Shown: piece by piece, positions 1 through 8,023 of the stretch
Numbering within the stretch: position 1 is the stretch's first letter
Layout of the letters: every line of letters starts with the position of its first letter
DNA from: Akkermansiaceae bacterium UBA3385
GTDB lineage: Bacteria > Verrucomicrobiota > Verrucomicrobiia > Verrucomicrobiales > Akkermansiaceae
Assembly (NCBI GenBank): GCA_002358905.1
Contig: DEPT01000040.1
Span: 1 to 21,806, forward strand
DNA length: 21,806 nucleotides
Direction: 5' to 3'
Notes under the pieces: model-generated
The model's database searches: none
Seen by the model: the letters and a program-made list of their open reading frames with translations, nothing else
Told to the model about the DNA's origin: nothing
Made by a program: the position numbers and the translations under genes

Positions 1-3000
1 GTCCACTGGGTGGAAGTCAAGCCACGTTCGCTGACAAAAACAGATTTACTCTCAATCGTGCCCGAAAGCTGCGAGATGAGCTGCTTCTGCACACTGGTGA
101 GCGGCTGGCCGGCGGCATTGTAGCGCGTGGTAGAGATGACACTGTACACACCATCCTCCAGGGATTCGGTGATGTAGGCCGTCTCTGTGATGGGCGAGTT
201 TTCCGGCGTGGGATTCTCTGCCAGCGCGAGAGTCTGTTTCACCACATTGCCCATGGAGTCGTACTCATAGAACGTGGCGGCGGTGGGGATAGAATCTGCC
301 CCCGTATCGGTCCAGGTCTTCACCAGCTGCCCCAGGGCATTATACTCACTGCGGGTGCAGATGAAGCCACCCAGGGTATTGGGCTGCGCCTGCACCACGG
401 TTTCGCCAAAGCCGTTGGTCGTTGTCTGGGCGATGATGGTGCCATCCGCCAGCTGCTGCGTTTCACAGATGCAACCGTTCTGCACGCTATGGGTATACAC
501 CACCTCGCGCTGCGCCGTGCCGGAAATGCGGGCGGTAGAGCCATCGGGGTTTTGCTGCGTGATGGTGGTGGCGCCGGAGGGAGCAGTCACCGTGGTGGTG
601 AGGCCATTCGCACTGTAGGCAGTGGTGGTCACGCGGCCCAGCGCATCCGTGCGGCTGATGACGCGACCGAGCGCATCATAGGCGGTGGCTTCCGTGGTGG
701 TCATGGCACCGGTATCGCGGCGGGTGCCCAGGGTGCGCCCGGCGGCATCGCAGGTGTAGGTGGTGATGGTTTCCGGAGTCACCAGGGTATCGCCCTCCCG
801 CACCTCATCGCGGATGATTTCCACGAGCTGGTGGGCGGAGTTGTAGCCATAGGTGGTGGTGATGCCGTCCTCATCCGTTTCGGAGAGCTTGCCGCAGCAC
901 ATCCACGAGCTTGTGGAGAAGCGGCCATTGCCACGGGTGGTCTTCACCACGCGCTGCTGCTCATCGTATTCATAAGCGGTAGTATTCAGCAGAAGCCACT
1001 GAGTACCATCCCAGATGCTTTCCTGCTCGAAGGTAAGGGTATCATCTGCGGCGATGAACTCCTCCGTGCGGCGGCTCTGCCCCGGCACCAGTTCGCCGGC
1101 AGCCATGGTTGTGGTGGTATGCTTGTGCACGGCACCGTGCTCTGTGGTGGCAGCGTAGTCATGCACCGTCTGGACACCATTCACCGACTGGCTGAACTTC
1201 GGCTTACCCGCAGCATAAGAGTACTCAGGAGCTTTACCATAGCGTTCCTCAATAGTCACCTGCTGGTGACTTACGCCGGCAGCGTAGGTGCGGGAGGTGG
1301 TGCGTTCCACGGCATCCGTTTCTTCATACGTGTAATCCACCACCCTGATATTGAGCCAGCTACTGGAGTCTGCCACCTGATAATCCGTATAGACCTTCAC
1401 AGGGCGGTTATCGAAGAAGCGGGCAGAATTACTGCTGTACACATAGCGGGTGCGCTGTCTGCCGCCATTGCCCCACGGAGAAATTTCCTCAACCACGCGG
1501 CGCTCGGCATCATACACATACTCCGTGTACCCGCCATCCGGGTGCACCGTGCGGCAGAGCTGGTATGACTCGTCATATACATGGTAGGTTGTGCGGGCCA
1601 GCGGTGTGTTATAAGCCACTGTGCTCTGGAGGGTGAGCCAGCCACCGGCTGTGCGCTGGCGCAAGGTACGCGTGCAGCTGGCAGGTTCAGCATCCCCCGC
1701 GCGGCGCAGCGTTTCAATCTCCTCCTGCTGATTCCCCGGCAGCATATTCTTCACCACCGTGCGTATGATGGCCTCTGCCCCCTCACCCTTGATAGTGGTG
1801 GTGGTATTGCCATCCTCCACGCGGGTGACGGTGTGAGCAGGCAGCCCTGTCTGCTGGCGGGTCACGGTCGTGGTCTTCACCCCGTTGCGCAGGGTGGTGC
1901 AGTAGGTTTCCGTCTTATACGGCGCACCGCTGGTCTCGTATGAATCACCTTGCACCATGACCTGAGCCGGGGCAAACCATTCGCAGTGGGTTTCACCGGT
2001 CTCCGTAAGAGAGCTGCGCATCAGACCCTCCTTGGCAGAATAAACCGATTCAATATGCCCGGCGGCATCCTCCTTCTGCACCACGGCAGCGGCATAGACG
2101 GCAGACTCCACCACGCGCCCGGCGGCAGAGCGGCGGGAAACCACCTTGCCCTCGCGGTTAAAGCGCACCTGGGCACCATCTGCCGAGCTCAGGCAGAAGA
2201 GTTCATGCGTGCCATCCGCACAGGGATTACCGTGTTTATCCTGCAGCTGCAGCGCGTAGCGGTACATACGGGCACCACCGGAAAGCTCAGCCCGGGCACT
2301 GCCGGACTGCATGCGGAAATGAAGCGGCGTGGCTGCCGGCGGGATAATGGTAATCTGCCCGGTTGCAACATTCTGTGAGAGCGACCAATCCCAGGCGGAA
2401 AGAGACTTGAAGCCACCGGCCAGCACGGCAGGAGAATCCTCCTCCCCTGCAACCATGGCCACAGGAGCAGCATCATCGGGGGTGTACTCCAGCAAGGGCG
2501 TGCAGTCCTCCAGCTCGGCATCGCCGGGAACCTTGGGTTTGAACTCCTCGTCATCGCAGGAACTGCAACCGCAATCCGAGCAGATGAGGGGCTCCTCCTC
2601 CGGCTCATCGGGCGGGGTCTCATCATCTTCCGCAGGAGTATCCTCATCATCAGGAAGCGGAGTATCGTCATCATCGGGAGCAGGAGGCGGCTGCGGGACA
2701 CAGGGCACGATATGAGCCTCCACCTCCAGCAGGGATTTATTGGCCACGCCGGAAATGACGGCGTTATTCTGCTCCACAACCAGGGTGTAATTGCCCGGCG
2801 GCAGGTAAGTATGAGCAATGCTGCCGCCCCACTGGGTATGGCCGCCATTCGGGCCGCGGTTATCGCCCGTATCCCGGCAGTCAATCTTGTATTCTGCCGG
2901 GGTGGTATCATAGTCGCAGTCCTCCGGAATCACGCCGCAGAAGCCCCAGTCATCCACCTGGAAGCGTGGTACCTGCAGAAAGGCACCCCCCGCGGGCACG

Positions 3001-3170
3001 GTGAAAGGAATATTCTGCATGGGCACCACCGGGCCGGGGTCATTGGTCATGGCGGAGCAGGAAATGCTCACATGAAGGGGGAGCGCCCCCGCATCGCCGG
3101 AGCGGGGCGCGATGAATGTTCCGGATACCGACTCAAGACCCGATGTCACAGGGTTGTTACTATTAATCAT
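1..3170 (-). CDS. RHS/YD-repeat protein, 3' end outside window
   Basis: One frame stays open from an ATG at 3170 to the window edge (1,056 codons seen). An in-frame TAG lies about 15 bases upstream, so this is the first ATG. No signal peptide is visible. Residues 1-155 form an unassigned N-terminal domain. About 157-193 is a Pro/Asp/Glu-rich linker, followed by a Cys cluster (CSDCGCSSC, about 195-205). YD/RHS-type repeats follow, for example YVYDAERRVVEEI, YEYDEQQRVVKTT, AYDALGRVISRTDALGRV (about 827) and YEYDSMGNVVKQT. A WMCCGKLSETDEDG motif lies near residue 765. RHS proteins form large beta-cage shells that often carry a C-terminal toxin; that end is not in the window, so neither a toxin nor an immunity gene can be assessed. 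No Shine-Dalgarno or clear promoter is seen. RHS identity is secure; biological role is unknown. Confidence 0.9.
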   Translation of the reverse strand, partial: MINSNNPVTSGLESVSGTFIAPRSGDAGALPLHVSISCSAMTNDPGPVVPMQNIPFTVPAGGAFLQVPRFQVDDWGFCGVIPEDCDYDTTPAEYKIDCRDTGDNRGPNGGHTQWGGSIAHTYLPPGNYTLVVEQNNAVISGVANKSLLEVEAHIVPCVPQPPPAPDDDDTPLPDDEDTPAEDDETPPDEPEEEPLICSDCGCSSCDDEEFKPKVPGDAELEDCTPLLEYTPDDAAPVAMVAGEEDSPAVLAGGFKSLSAWDWSLSQNVATGQITIIPPAATPLHFRMQSGSARAELSGGARMYRYALQLQDKHGNPCADGTHELFCLSSADGAQVRFNREGKVVSRRSAAGRVVESAVYAAAVVQKEDAAGHIESVYSAKEGLMRSSLTETGETHCEWFAPAQVMVQGDSYETSGAPYKTETYCTTLRNGVKTTTVTRQQTGLPAHTVTRVEDGNTTTTIKGEGAEAIIRTVVKNMLPGNQQEEIETLRRAGDAEPASCTRTLRQRTAGGWLTLQSTVAYNTPLARTTYHVYDESYQLCRTVHPDGGYTEYVYDAERRVVEEISPWGNGGRQRTRYVYSSNSARFFDNRPVKVYTDYQVADSSSWLNIRVVDYTYEETDAVERTTSRTYAAGVSHQQVTIEERYGKAPEYSYAAGKPKFSQSVNGVQTVHDYAATTEHGAVHKHTTTTMAAGELVPGQSRRTEEFIAADDTLTFEQESIWDGTQWLLLNTTAYEYDEQQRVVKTTRGNGRFSTSSWMCCGKLSETDEDGITTTYGYNSAHQLVEIIRDEVREGDTLVTPETITTYTCDAAGRTLGTRRDTGAMTTTEATAYDALGRVISRTDALGRVTTTAYSANGLTTTVTAPSGATTITQQNPDGSTARISGTAQREVVYTHSVQNGCICETQQLADGTIIAQTTTNGFGETVVQAQPNTLGGFICTRSEYNALGQLVKTWTDTGADSIPTAATFYEYDSMGNVVKQTLALAENPTPENSPITETAYITESLEDGVYSVISTTRYNAAGQPLTSVQKQLISQLSGTIESKSVFVSERGLTSTQW

Positions 3171-3354
3171 ATACGTTGTTTTCTATTTACTTATCAGCCT
3201 CTGTTCCCTACGGATAAGGGAAGAGAGACCTGCAGCGTAACAGAAAAATGAAAATAAACAACAAAAAGACACCAGGGGTTACTGCTTTCCAGGTAAAACA
3301 CCTTAACGACTTATACTTAGTGCAAAAAGGATACACCACCAGACTGGCAGCGCA
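3171..3354. other. Intergenic region upstream of the RHS gene
   Basis: This 184-base AT-richer gap lies between the rhodanese-like gene stop and the RHS start. I found no convincing -35/-10 pair, no hairpin with a T-tract and no ORF. Any RHS promoter here does not resemble the sigma70-like boxes seen elsewhere in the window, or the RHS gene is read from upstream. Confidence 0.5.
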
Positions 3355-3837
3355 TTAATCTGCTGCAAGGCCACTGGCCTTCAGGACATCCCAGCCACCC
3401 TCCAGCACATAGATGGGGGCCTCCAGCAAGCCCAGCTCGCGCAATTCGGCAGCAATTTCACCAGAAGCTGTGCATTCATTGGTACAGAATACCACAATGC
3501 ATTCCTCCTTATCTGCAGCCTCCAGCAGGCGCCCGATAGCAGCATCTATCTGCTGCTGCATATCCGGACCTTTACGGATGGGGAACATGCGGTTATCGGG
3601 CAGCATGAGGTGATTCAGTTCAAAATCTGACTGGCTGCGGGCATCCACCCACACCACACGATTCTTGTAGCGCTTGGAAATGGTTTCCAGACAGATACGT
3701 CCCTCCGGCAGCGTTTCCTGCACGCAGGCAGGAATGCGCCCGGGCTCAAAGATGAACTTATCTGCCCAGCCCAGCACAATAGCCAGAATGAGCATGATAA
3801 TGCCGAGCCGTATAGCCTGTGTGAACGTGTCCTTCAT
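3355..3837 (-). CDS. Membrane-anchored rhodanese-like domain protein
   Basis: This 160-residue protein starts with a short cytoplasmic stretch and a hydrophobic segment (about residues 9-24), then a single rhodanese-like domain. The VVWVDARSQSDFELNHL region matches the family's D-x-R strand, and VVFCTNECTASG carries the likely catalytic loop with Cys118 and a second Cys122. The C-terminal YVLEGGWDVLKASG is typical of the family's last strand and helix. Rhodaneses transfer or carry sulfane sulfur, and the substrate is unknown. I chose the ATG at 3837. The frame can be extended to a GTG at 3861, but that codon lies inside the terminator hairpin of the upstream tRNA gene. No promoter or Shine-Dalgarno was found in the 49-base gap after the tRNA, so expression may need terminator read-through. 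Confidence 0.8.
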   Translation of the reverse strand: MKDTFTQAIRLGIIMLILAIVLGWADKFIFEPGRIPACVQETLPEGRICLETISKRYKNRVVWVDARSQSDFELNHLMLPDNRMFPIRKGPDMQQQIDAAIGRLLEAADKEECIVVFCTNECTASGEIAAELRELGLLEAPIYVLEGGWDVLKASGLAAD

Positions 3838-3850
3838 GTCCGGAGAAAGA

Positions 3851-3883
3851 AAAAAGCTCACAACGTGGTGCTGTGAGCTTTTT
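3851..3883 (-). terminator. Intrinsic terminator of tRNA-Gln
   Basis: A perfect 12-bp inverted repeat (AAAAAGCTCACA at 3851-3862 with TGTGAGCTTTTT at 3872-3883) has a 9-base loop. Read on the minus strand it ends in a T-rich tract. It begins three bases after the tRNA 3' end, as expected for a tRNA terminator. Confidence 0.85.
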
Positions 3884-3886
3884 GAG

Positions 3887-3958
3887 TAGGGCTACAGGGA
3901 CTCGAACCCCGAATAGCGGTGCCAGAAACCGATGTGTTGCCAATTACACCATAGCCCT
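3887..3958 (-). tRNA. tRNA-Gln (anticodon CTG)
   Basis: The 72-base minus-strand sequence folds as a tRNA. The acceptor stem is AGGGCTA/TAGCCCT with discriminator A, the D arm is GTGT...ACAC, and the anticodon loop TTCTGGC gives CTG (3923-3925 on the plus strand). The T arm contains GGTTCGAGT. The outermost pair of the anticodon stem (T27-C43) appears mismatched. CCA is not encoded; the next bases are CTC. It has its own promoter upstream and a terminator directly downstream. It follows mnmG, but MnmG acts on U34 and this anticodon has C34, so this tRNA should not be a substrate. Confidence 0.93.
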
Positions 3959-3977
3959 GTGTTCTTGGAACGGCGGG

Positions 3978-4006
3978 AGTATATACCTTTTGCCCCGATA
4001 CGTCAA
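3978..4006 (-). promoter_or_regulatory. sigma70-type promoter of tRNA-Gln
   Basis: On the minus strand -35 TTGACG (4001-4006) and -10 TATACT (3978-3983) are separated by 17 bases. The expected start near 3971 leaves about 12 bases before the tRNA 5' end, a normal tRNA leader. This is one of the best promoter matches in the window and sets the consensus used elsewhere. Confidence 0.8.
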
Positions 4007-4041
4007 GCGAAATCCTGAATTTTATTGCAAAAAAGTGGAAT

Positions 4042-5904
4042 TCAGTGCTGTTTTTTGACCCAGACCAGCAGCAGGGCAACATCTGCCGGAGTGATACCGG
4101 GGATACGGGCGGCCTGACCGATGGTACCGGGGCGCACACGAGACAAACGCTGGCGAGCCTCGGTCTTCATGGCCGGAATGGCATCGTAATCAATATCCTC
4201 AGGGATTTTCTTATCTTCCTGGCGCTGGAGCCGTGCAGCCGTGGTGCGCATGCGGTCTATATGGCCGGAGTAGGCAATTTCTGTGGCGATGGGCTCCCAG
4301 AGTTCGTCCGGGTACTGGGAGCGGAGGGGTTCGGGCAGGTTGCGCCAGTCATTATCCGGGCGGCGGAGCCAGATTTCCAGCGATGTGCCATCCACACGCT
4401 GCTGGCGGGCGCGCTCAATTCCCTGGTCAATGGCTGCCTGGCGCTGCTCTGCAGCGCGGCCCTGCTCCGCACTTACCAGGCCCAGGCGGGCCGCCAGCGG
4501 GGTAAGGCGCAGGTCCGCGTTGTCCTGGCGAAGCAGCAGGCGCATTTCGGCGCGACTGGTGAACATACGGTAGGGTTCATCGGTGCCGCGGGTGACGAGG
4601 TCATCCACCATCACGCCCAGGTAGGCCTGATCGCGGCGCAGGATGAGGGGCTCCTCCCCACGCAGGGAGAGCATGGCATTGGCCCCTGCCAGAAGCCCCT
4701 GGCCGGCGGCTTCCTCATAACCGCTGGTGCCGTTGATCTGCCCGGCAAAATAAAGTCCGCGCACGCGCTTGGTCTCCAGAGTGGGCTGCAGCTCTGTGGG
4801 CGGCACAAAATCATACTCCACGGCATAACCGGGGCGGATAAGCTGGGCTTTTTCCAGGCCGGGAATGCTGTGCACGATATCCAACTGCACAAAGAACGGC
4901 AAGCTGCTGGAAAGACCGTTGAGGTAGAATTCATCGGTGCTGCGCCCCTCGGGTTCAATGAAAATCTGGTGGCGTTCCTTATCTGCAAAACGCACCACCT
5001 TGTCCTCGATACTGGGGCAGTAGCGCGGGCCGGTACCTTCAATCACGCCGCCGAAGAGCGGGCTGTGCTTCAGGTTATCGCGGATGATGTTGTGCGTGCC
5101 TTCGTGGGTGTAGGTAATGGCGCAGGGAAGCTGCTGCAGCTCGAAGTCTGCATCGGCAAAATAGTTGAGGGTGCAGTGCGGCTCTGTTTCGCGGCTGAGG
5201 CGCTGGCGGCTGCCGAAGCTGAAGAGCGGCGGCGGGGTATCGCCCGGCTGCATATCGAGCGACTCAAAATCGATGCTGCTGCCCAGGATACGCGGGGAGG
5301 TGCCGGTCTTGAAACGCAGCAGCGGGAAGCCCAGTTTCTCCAGGCTGGCGGAAATACCGCTGGGAGCACCACCCAGACGCCCGCCCGGCAGATGGTCCAT
5401 GCCCACATGCAGCAGCCCACGCATGAAGGTGCCGCTGCACAGCACCACAGTGCGGGCGGCAAAACGCTGGCCCCAGGTGGTGGTGACACCGGCTACGCGA
5501 CCATCCTGCACCACGATTTCATCCACATCTCCCTGGAACAGCTGCAGGCCCGGCGTGGTTTCCAGCACCCACTTCATGCGGGCGCGGTAGGCACTCTTAT
5601 CGCACTGGGCACGGGGGGCCCGCACACTGGGGCCCTTGGAGGCATTCAACATGCGGAACTGAATGGCCGTGGCATCGGTGTTGAGCCCCATGGCACCGCC
5701 GAGGGCATCAATCTCACGCACCATGTGGCCCTTGGCCAGGCCGCCAATAGCCGGGTTGCAACTCATCTGCCCCACGGTATCCAGGTCATGGGTAAGCATG
5801 GCCACCGTGCCCCCCAGACGGGTGGCAGCCAGGGCTGCTTCGATACCGGCATGGCCACCACCAATCACCAGCACATCAAAAACTGTAGGAATCAGCATAC
5901 TCAT
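4042..5904 (-). CDS. mnmG: tRNA uridine-34 5-carboxymethylaminomethyl modification enzyme, FAD-binding subunit
   Basis: With MnmE, MnmG installs the (carboxymethyl)aminomethyl group on wobble U34 of tRNAs, using FAD and methylenetetrahydrofolate. The 620-residue protein has the usual family length. Visible motifs are the dinucleotide-binding GGGHAGIEAA (15-24), SCNPAIGGLAKGH with conserved Cys49, GPRYCPSIEDK with the second conserved Cys at about 296, and GTDEPYRMFTSRAEMRL. The second Cys lies later than in E. coli (277), because of extra residues around SRETEPHCTLNYFADADFE before the conserved CAITYTHEGTH. The ATG at 5904 overlaps the holA stop by four bases (ATGA), so the two are probably translationally coupled and share the holA promoter. 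Two in-frame ATGs (residues 1 and 3) are possible starts. Confidence 0.97.
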   Translation of the reverse strand: MSMLIPTVFDVLVIGGGHAGIEAALAATRLGGTVAMLTHDLDTVGQMSCNPAIGGLAKGHMVREIDALGGAMGLNTDATAIQFRMLNASKGPSVRAPRAQCDKSAYRARMKWVLETTPGLQLFQGDVDEIVVQDGRVAGVTTTWGQRFAARTVVLCSGTFMRGLLHVGMDHLPGGRLGGAPSGISASLEKLGFPLLRFKTGTSPRILGSSIDFESLDMQPGDTPPPLFSFGSRQRLSRETEPHCTLNYFADADFELQQLPCAITYTHEGTHNIIRDNLKHSPLFGGVIEGTGPRYCPSIEDKVVRFADKERHQIFIEPEGRSTDEFYLNGLSSSLPFFVQLDIVHSIPGLEKAQLIRPGYAVEYDFVPPTELQPTLETKRVRGLYFAGQINGTSGYEEAAGQGLLAGANAMLSLRGEEPLILRRDQAYLGVMVDDLVTRGTDEPYRMFTSRAEMRLLLRQDNADLRLTPLAARLGLVSAEQGRAAEQRQAAIDQGIERARQQRVDGTSLEIWLRRPDNDWRNLPEPLRSQYPDELWEPIATEIAYSGHIDRMRTTAARLQRQEDKKIPEDIDYDAIPAMKTEARQRLSRVRPGTIGQAARIPGITPADVALLLVWVKKQH

Positions 5905-6998
5905 GCCATGGTGAGCGTTACAATGAGTTTGTGCAGAATATCGCGGGCATCCAGCCCACTGGACACCAAGGCCTTGTCAGCAGCAGCACAAGCCTGCAAA
6001 TCCCGCCGGGCCTTGCGCAGACTCAGCTTGCCCACGGTGCGGGCTGCATTGAACAAGCCGTAGGTATTGGGCGTGCCATCCTTCTTGAGCGGCAGGAGCT
6101 TGCGCCCCTCTTCCGGCAAACGGTTCAACGCGGCATCGAACGCGCGGTAGTTGCCGGTATCCGGTTTGTAGGTGTCAATAAGCAGACGGGCGCAGAAACG
6201 CTGGCGCACCGTGGGTACAATGGCTGCACGCATGATGGATACCCCCTGCTCACCGTGCTCCAGCTGTTCATTCACCAGACGCACAGCCAGGTGCGAATTA
6301 CCGCTTTCGATAGCTCGGGAAATCTCAAACACTACACCGTTTCGCGAAACTGCCACCATGAGCTCCACGTCCTCTGCGGTAACCTGGCGGCGCTCCGGTC
6401 CCAGGTAGACATCCAGCTTTGCCAGCTCATTGGAAATCTGGCGCGTGCTCTCATTCACCCGGTGGATAAACAAATCCAGTGCGGCATTATCGAACCCCAG
6501 TCCCAGCGGCTTGGCCATGCGCAGGGTAAGGGCGGAAAGCTCGCTTTCCCAGCCGGGTTTGGTGATATCAATTTTGGAAAATTCCTTTACTTCTGCAGCT
6601 GCGCCCAGCTTCTTGAAGAACGAGCGGCGCTTGTCCATCTCACTGGCAGAGAGAACAAAAAATGTTTCCTCCGGCAAATCTGACAGGGTTGCCACCAATT
6701 CCTCCAGAGCAGCCTGCACGGCTTCGCTGCGGGCACCCTGCGGGGTATCCCCCATGAAATTGGCACCTTTCAGCCAGATAACCTTACGGCCGCCGAACAT
6801 GTTCATGGTCTGCAGACCGGAAATAACACGGCCCACAATTTCCACCGCTTCGTCCACTGTGGCAGCAGAGCCGTCTATTGTCTCATTACCCCAGCCATCG
6901 CTCCCTTCCTCAAGACGAGAGTAAGCAGCAGCAGCGGCAGATGCAGCAGCTCCTTCATCGCTACCAAAAAAAACAAAACTGGCGGTCTGATCGGGCAC
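5901..6998 (-). CDS. holA: DNA polymerase III delta subunit
   Basis: HolA is the clamp-loader delta subunit that opens the sliding clamp at the replication fork. Family features are FVFFGSDE at the N terminus, TMNMFGGRKVIWLKG (the usual small-domain strand), FFVLSASEMDKRRSFFKKL, FIHRVNESTRQISNELAKLDVYLG and the C-terminal GVVFEISRAIESGN region. The frame can begin at a GTG at 7046, but I prefer the GTG at 6998 (protein MPDQTASF..., 365 residues). The extra 16 residues do not look like the family, and a strong TTGACT/TGTAAT promoter lies inside them with its -10 only six bases before 6998. No Shine-Dalgarno is present. It overlaps mnmG by four bases and is divergent from the gene at 7134. Confidence 0.9.
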   Translation of the reverse strand: MPDQTASFVFFGSDEGAAASAAAAAYSRLEEGSDGWGNETIDGSAATVDEAVEIVGRVISGLQTMNMFGGRKVIWLKGANFMGDTPQGARSEAVQAALEELVATLSDLPEETFFVLSASEMDKRRSFFKKLGAAAEVKEFSKIDITKPGWESELSALTLRMAKPLGLGFDNAALDLFIHRVNESTRQISNELAKLDVYLGPERRQVTAEDVELMVAVSRNGVVFEISRAIESGNSHLAVRLVNEQLEHGEQGVSIMRAAIVPTVRQRFCARLLIDTYKPDTGNYRAFDAALNRLPEEGRKLLPLKKDGTPNTYGLFNAARTVGKLSLRKARRDLQACAAADKALVSSGLDARDILHKLIVTLTMA

Positions 6999-7004
6999 GC
7001 GCCC

Positions 7005-7033
7005 ATTACAACAAAAAAAAGCCGCCAAGTCAA
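7005..7033 (-). promoter_or_regulatory. holA-mnmG promoter, predicted leaderless
   Basis: On the minus strand -35 TTGACT (7028-7033), a 17-base spacer and -10 TGTAAT (7005-7010) are seen. The GTG start at 6998 follows after only six bases, so transcription should begin at or next to the start codon. This promoter decides the holA start, because it would make a start at 7046 untranscribed. Confidence 0.65.
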
Positions 7034-7096
7034 TCTGTTTCCGCACTCCGTAATTTCCCGTTTGCAGGATTTTCTGCTTGATTTAGAGTCTTCGGC

Positions 7097-7124
7097 TTGC
7101 TAGTATTTCCTCGTAAATTATAAT
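7097..7124 (+). promoter_or_regulatory. Promoter of the 7134 gene cluster
   Basis: -35 TTGCTA (7097-7102), a 16-base spacer and a consensus -10 TATAAT (7119-7124) end nine bases before the ATG at 7134. An overlapping alternative is TTGATT (7078-7083), a 17-base spacer and TAGTAT (7101-7106), giving a leader of about 20 bases. I cannot tell which is used. Confidence 0.55.
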
Positions 7125-7133
7125 TATCTCACC

Positions 7134-7985
7134 ATGATGAAGTTTTTTCCGATTTTGCTCATCTGTGCAGCCGTTGTAGCATTCACCCCGGCCCAGGCAC
7201 AGGGACGCCGCTCCAAGCGCACCGCCACTGCTCCTGCCCCCGCCGCGGCTCCTGCCGCTCCTGCCGGAGCCGCCAGCTCCGCCACGGCAGAGGCTCCTAA
7301 ATCCGGTATTCGTTTTGTTATCTGCTCCCCCTCGGGCACTACCCTACCCTCCCCTCTCTATGTGCGCAGCGGCAAGACATTCAAGGCTATTTCCATCGGT
7401 TCCCGCACCCCCAGCGAACGAGTTCAGCCGGTAGGCGGAGAGATTGATTTCTGGGATAAGAACCCCGGTGCCACGGCAGAGGGTGATAAGAAGCCGGCAG
7501 CAGCTTCAGCCAAGGTTCCTGAGCCGCTTTTCTCCGTAGCTGTTAAGGCCGATGTAGCCAGCAAGGCAGTGTGTATTCTCACTCCTGCCAAGGATTTGAA
7601 GAAGATTGATACTACATTCCTTAACGAGAAGGATTTCCCGAAGAAGGGTCTGCATATCATCAATCTGACCTCCTACCCTCTGCAGATTATCACCTCTGAA
7701 ACAGGCACCTTCAAGGATAAGAAGGAAAGCAAGATTGGTGTGCGCCTTCCCGAGGATTACACCTGCTCAAAAAACAGTTGGAGTTTAAAGGGTAACAAGG
7801 GGCAGAAAATGGGCTTCATCCTCTCCTACATGGACAAGGGTGCTAAGGAATACAAGCGCATCAAGGCTTCCACATTCGTTATCTCCGACCGCCAGTCTCT
7901 GATTAATCTTGTGGTGACGGACCCGACCCGGAATGCTCCCAAGCTGATGTCCATTCAGCTTGCGGAAGAGAAGAAAGATAACTGA
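7134..7985 (+). CDS. Secreted Ala/Pro-rich protein of unknown function
   Basis: This 283-residue protein has a clear signal peptide (MMKFFPILLICAAV..., likely cut after AQA at residue 22). A low-complexity Ala/Pro stretch follows at about 29-56, probably a flexible linker. The rest (about 57-283) looks beta-rich, with Lys-rich segments and motifs such as FVICSPSG, FWDKNP, HIINLTSYPLQIITSETGTF and ASTFVISDRQSLINLVV. I do not recognise the family. It opens a plus-strand cluster with the sugar kinase 38 bases downstream. No Shine-Dalgarno precedes the ATG. The second ATG (residue 2) is an equally possible start. A role in the envelope or periplasm is inferred only from the signal peptide. Confidence 0.85.
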   Translation: MMKFFPILLICAAVVAFTPAQAQGRRSKRTATAPAPAAAPAAPAGAASSATAEAPKSGIRFVICSPSGTTLPSPLYVRSGKTFKAISIGSRTPSERVQPVGGEIDFWDKNPGATAEGDKKPAAASAKVPEPLFSVAVKADVASKAVCILTPAKDLKKIDTTFLNEKDFPKKGLHIINLTSYPLQIITSETGTFKDKKESKIGVRLPEDYTCSKNSWSLKGNKGQKMGFILSYMDKGAKEYKRIKASTFVISDRQSLINLVVTDPTRNAPKLMSIQLAEEKKDN

Positions 7986-8023
7986 TTTCCTGCCAGAAAA
8001 AACTCTCTCCACCTCTCCTTACT

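Noticed and set aside
489..1568. Plus-strand frame of 359 codons, and others on the plus strand up to 3251
   Set aside because: They lie antisense to the RHS gene, whose minus frame is open through the whole region with clear YD repeats. The plus frames show no family features.
3887..3958. tRNA-Gln as an attachment site for an integrated element
   Set aside because: No integrase gene is nearby and I saw no second copy of the tRNA 3' end in the window.
4007..4041. Possible terminator after mnmG
   Set aside because: The only pairing (CTGAATT with AATTCAG) is AT-rich with a long loop, and GAATTC is a palindrome without a loop. It is not convincing.
4045..6063. Plus-strand frame of 672 codons
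   Set aside because: It is antisense to mnmG and part of holA, both secure by motifs. High GC at third positions makes long antisense frames common.
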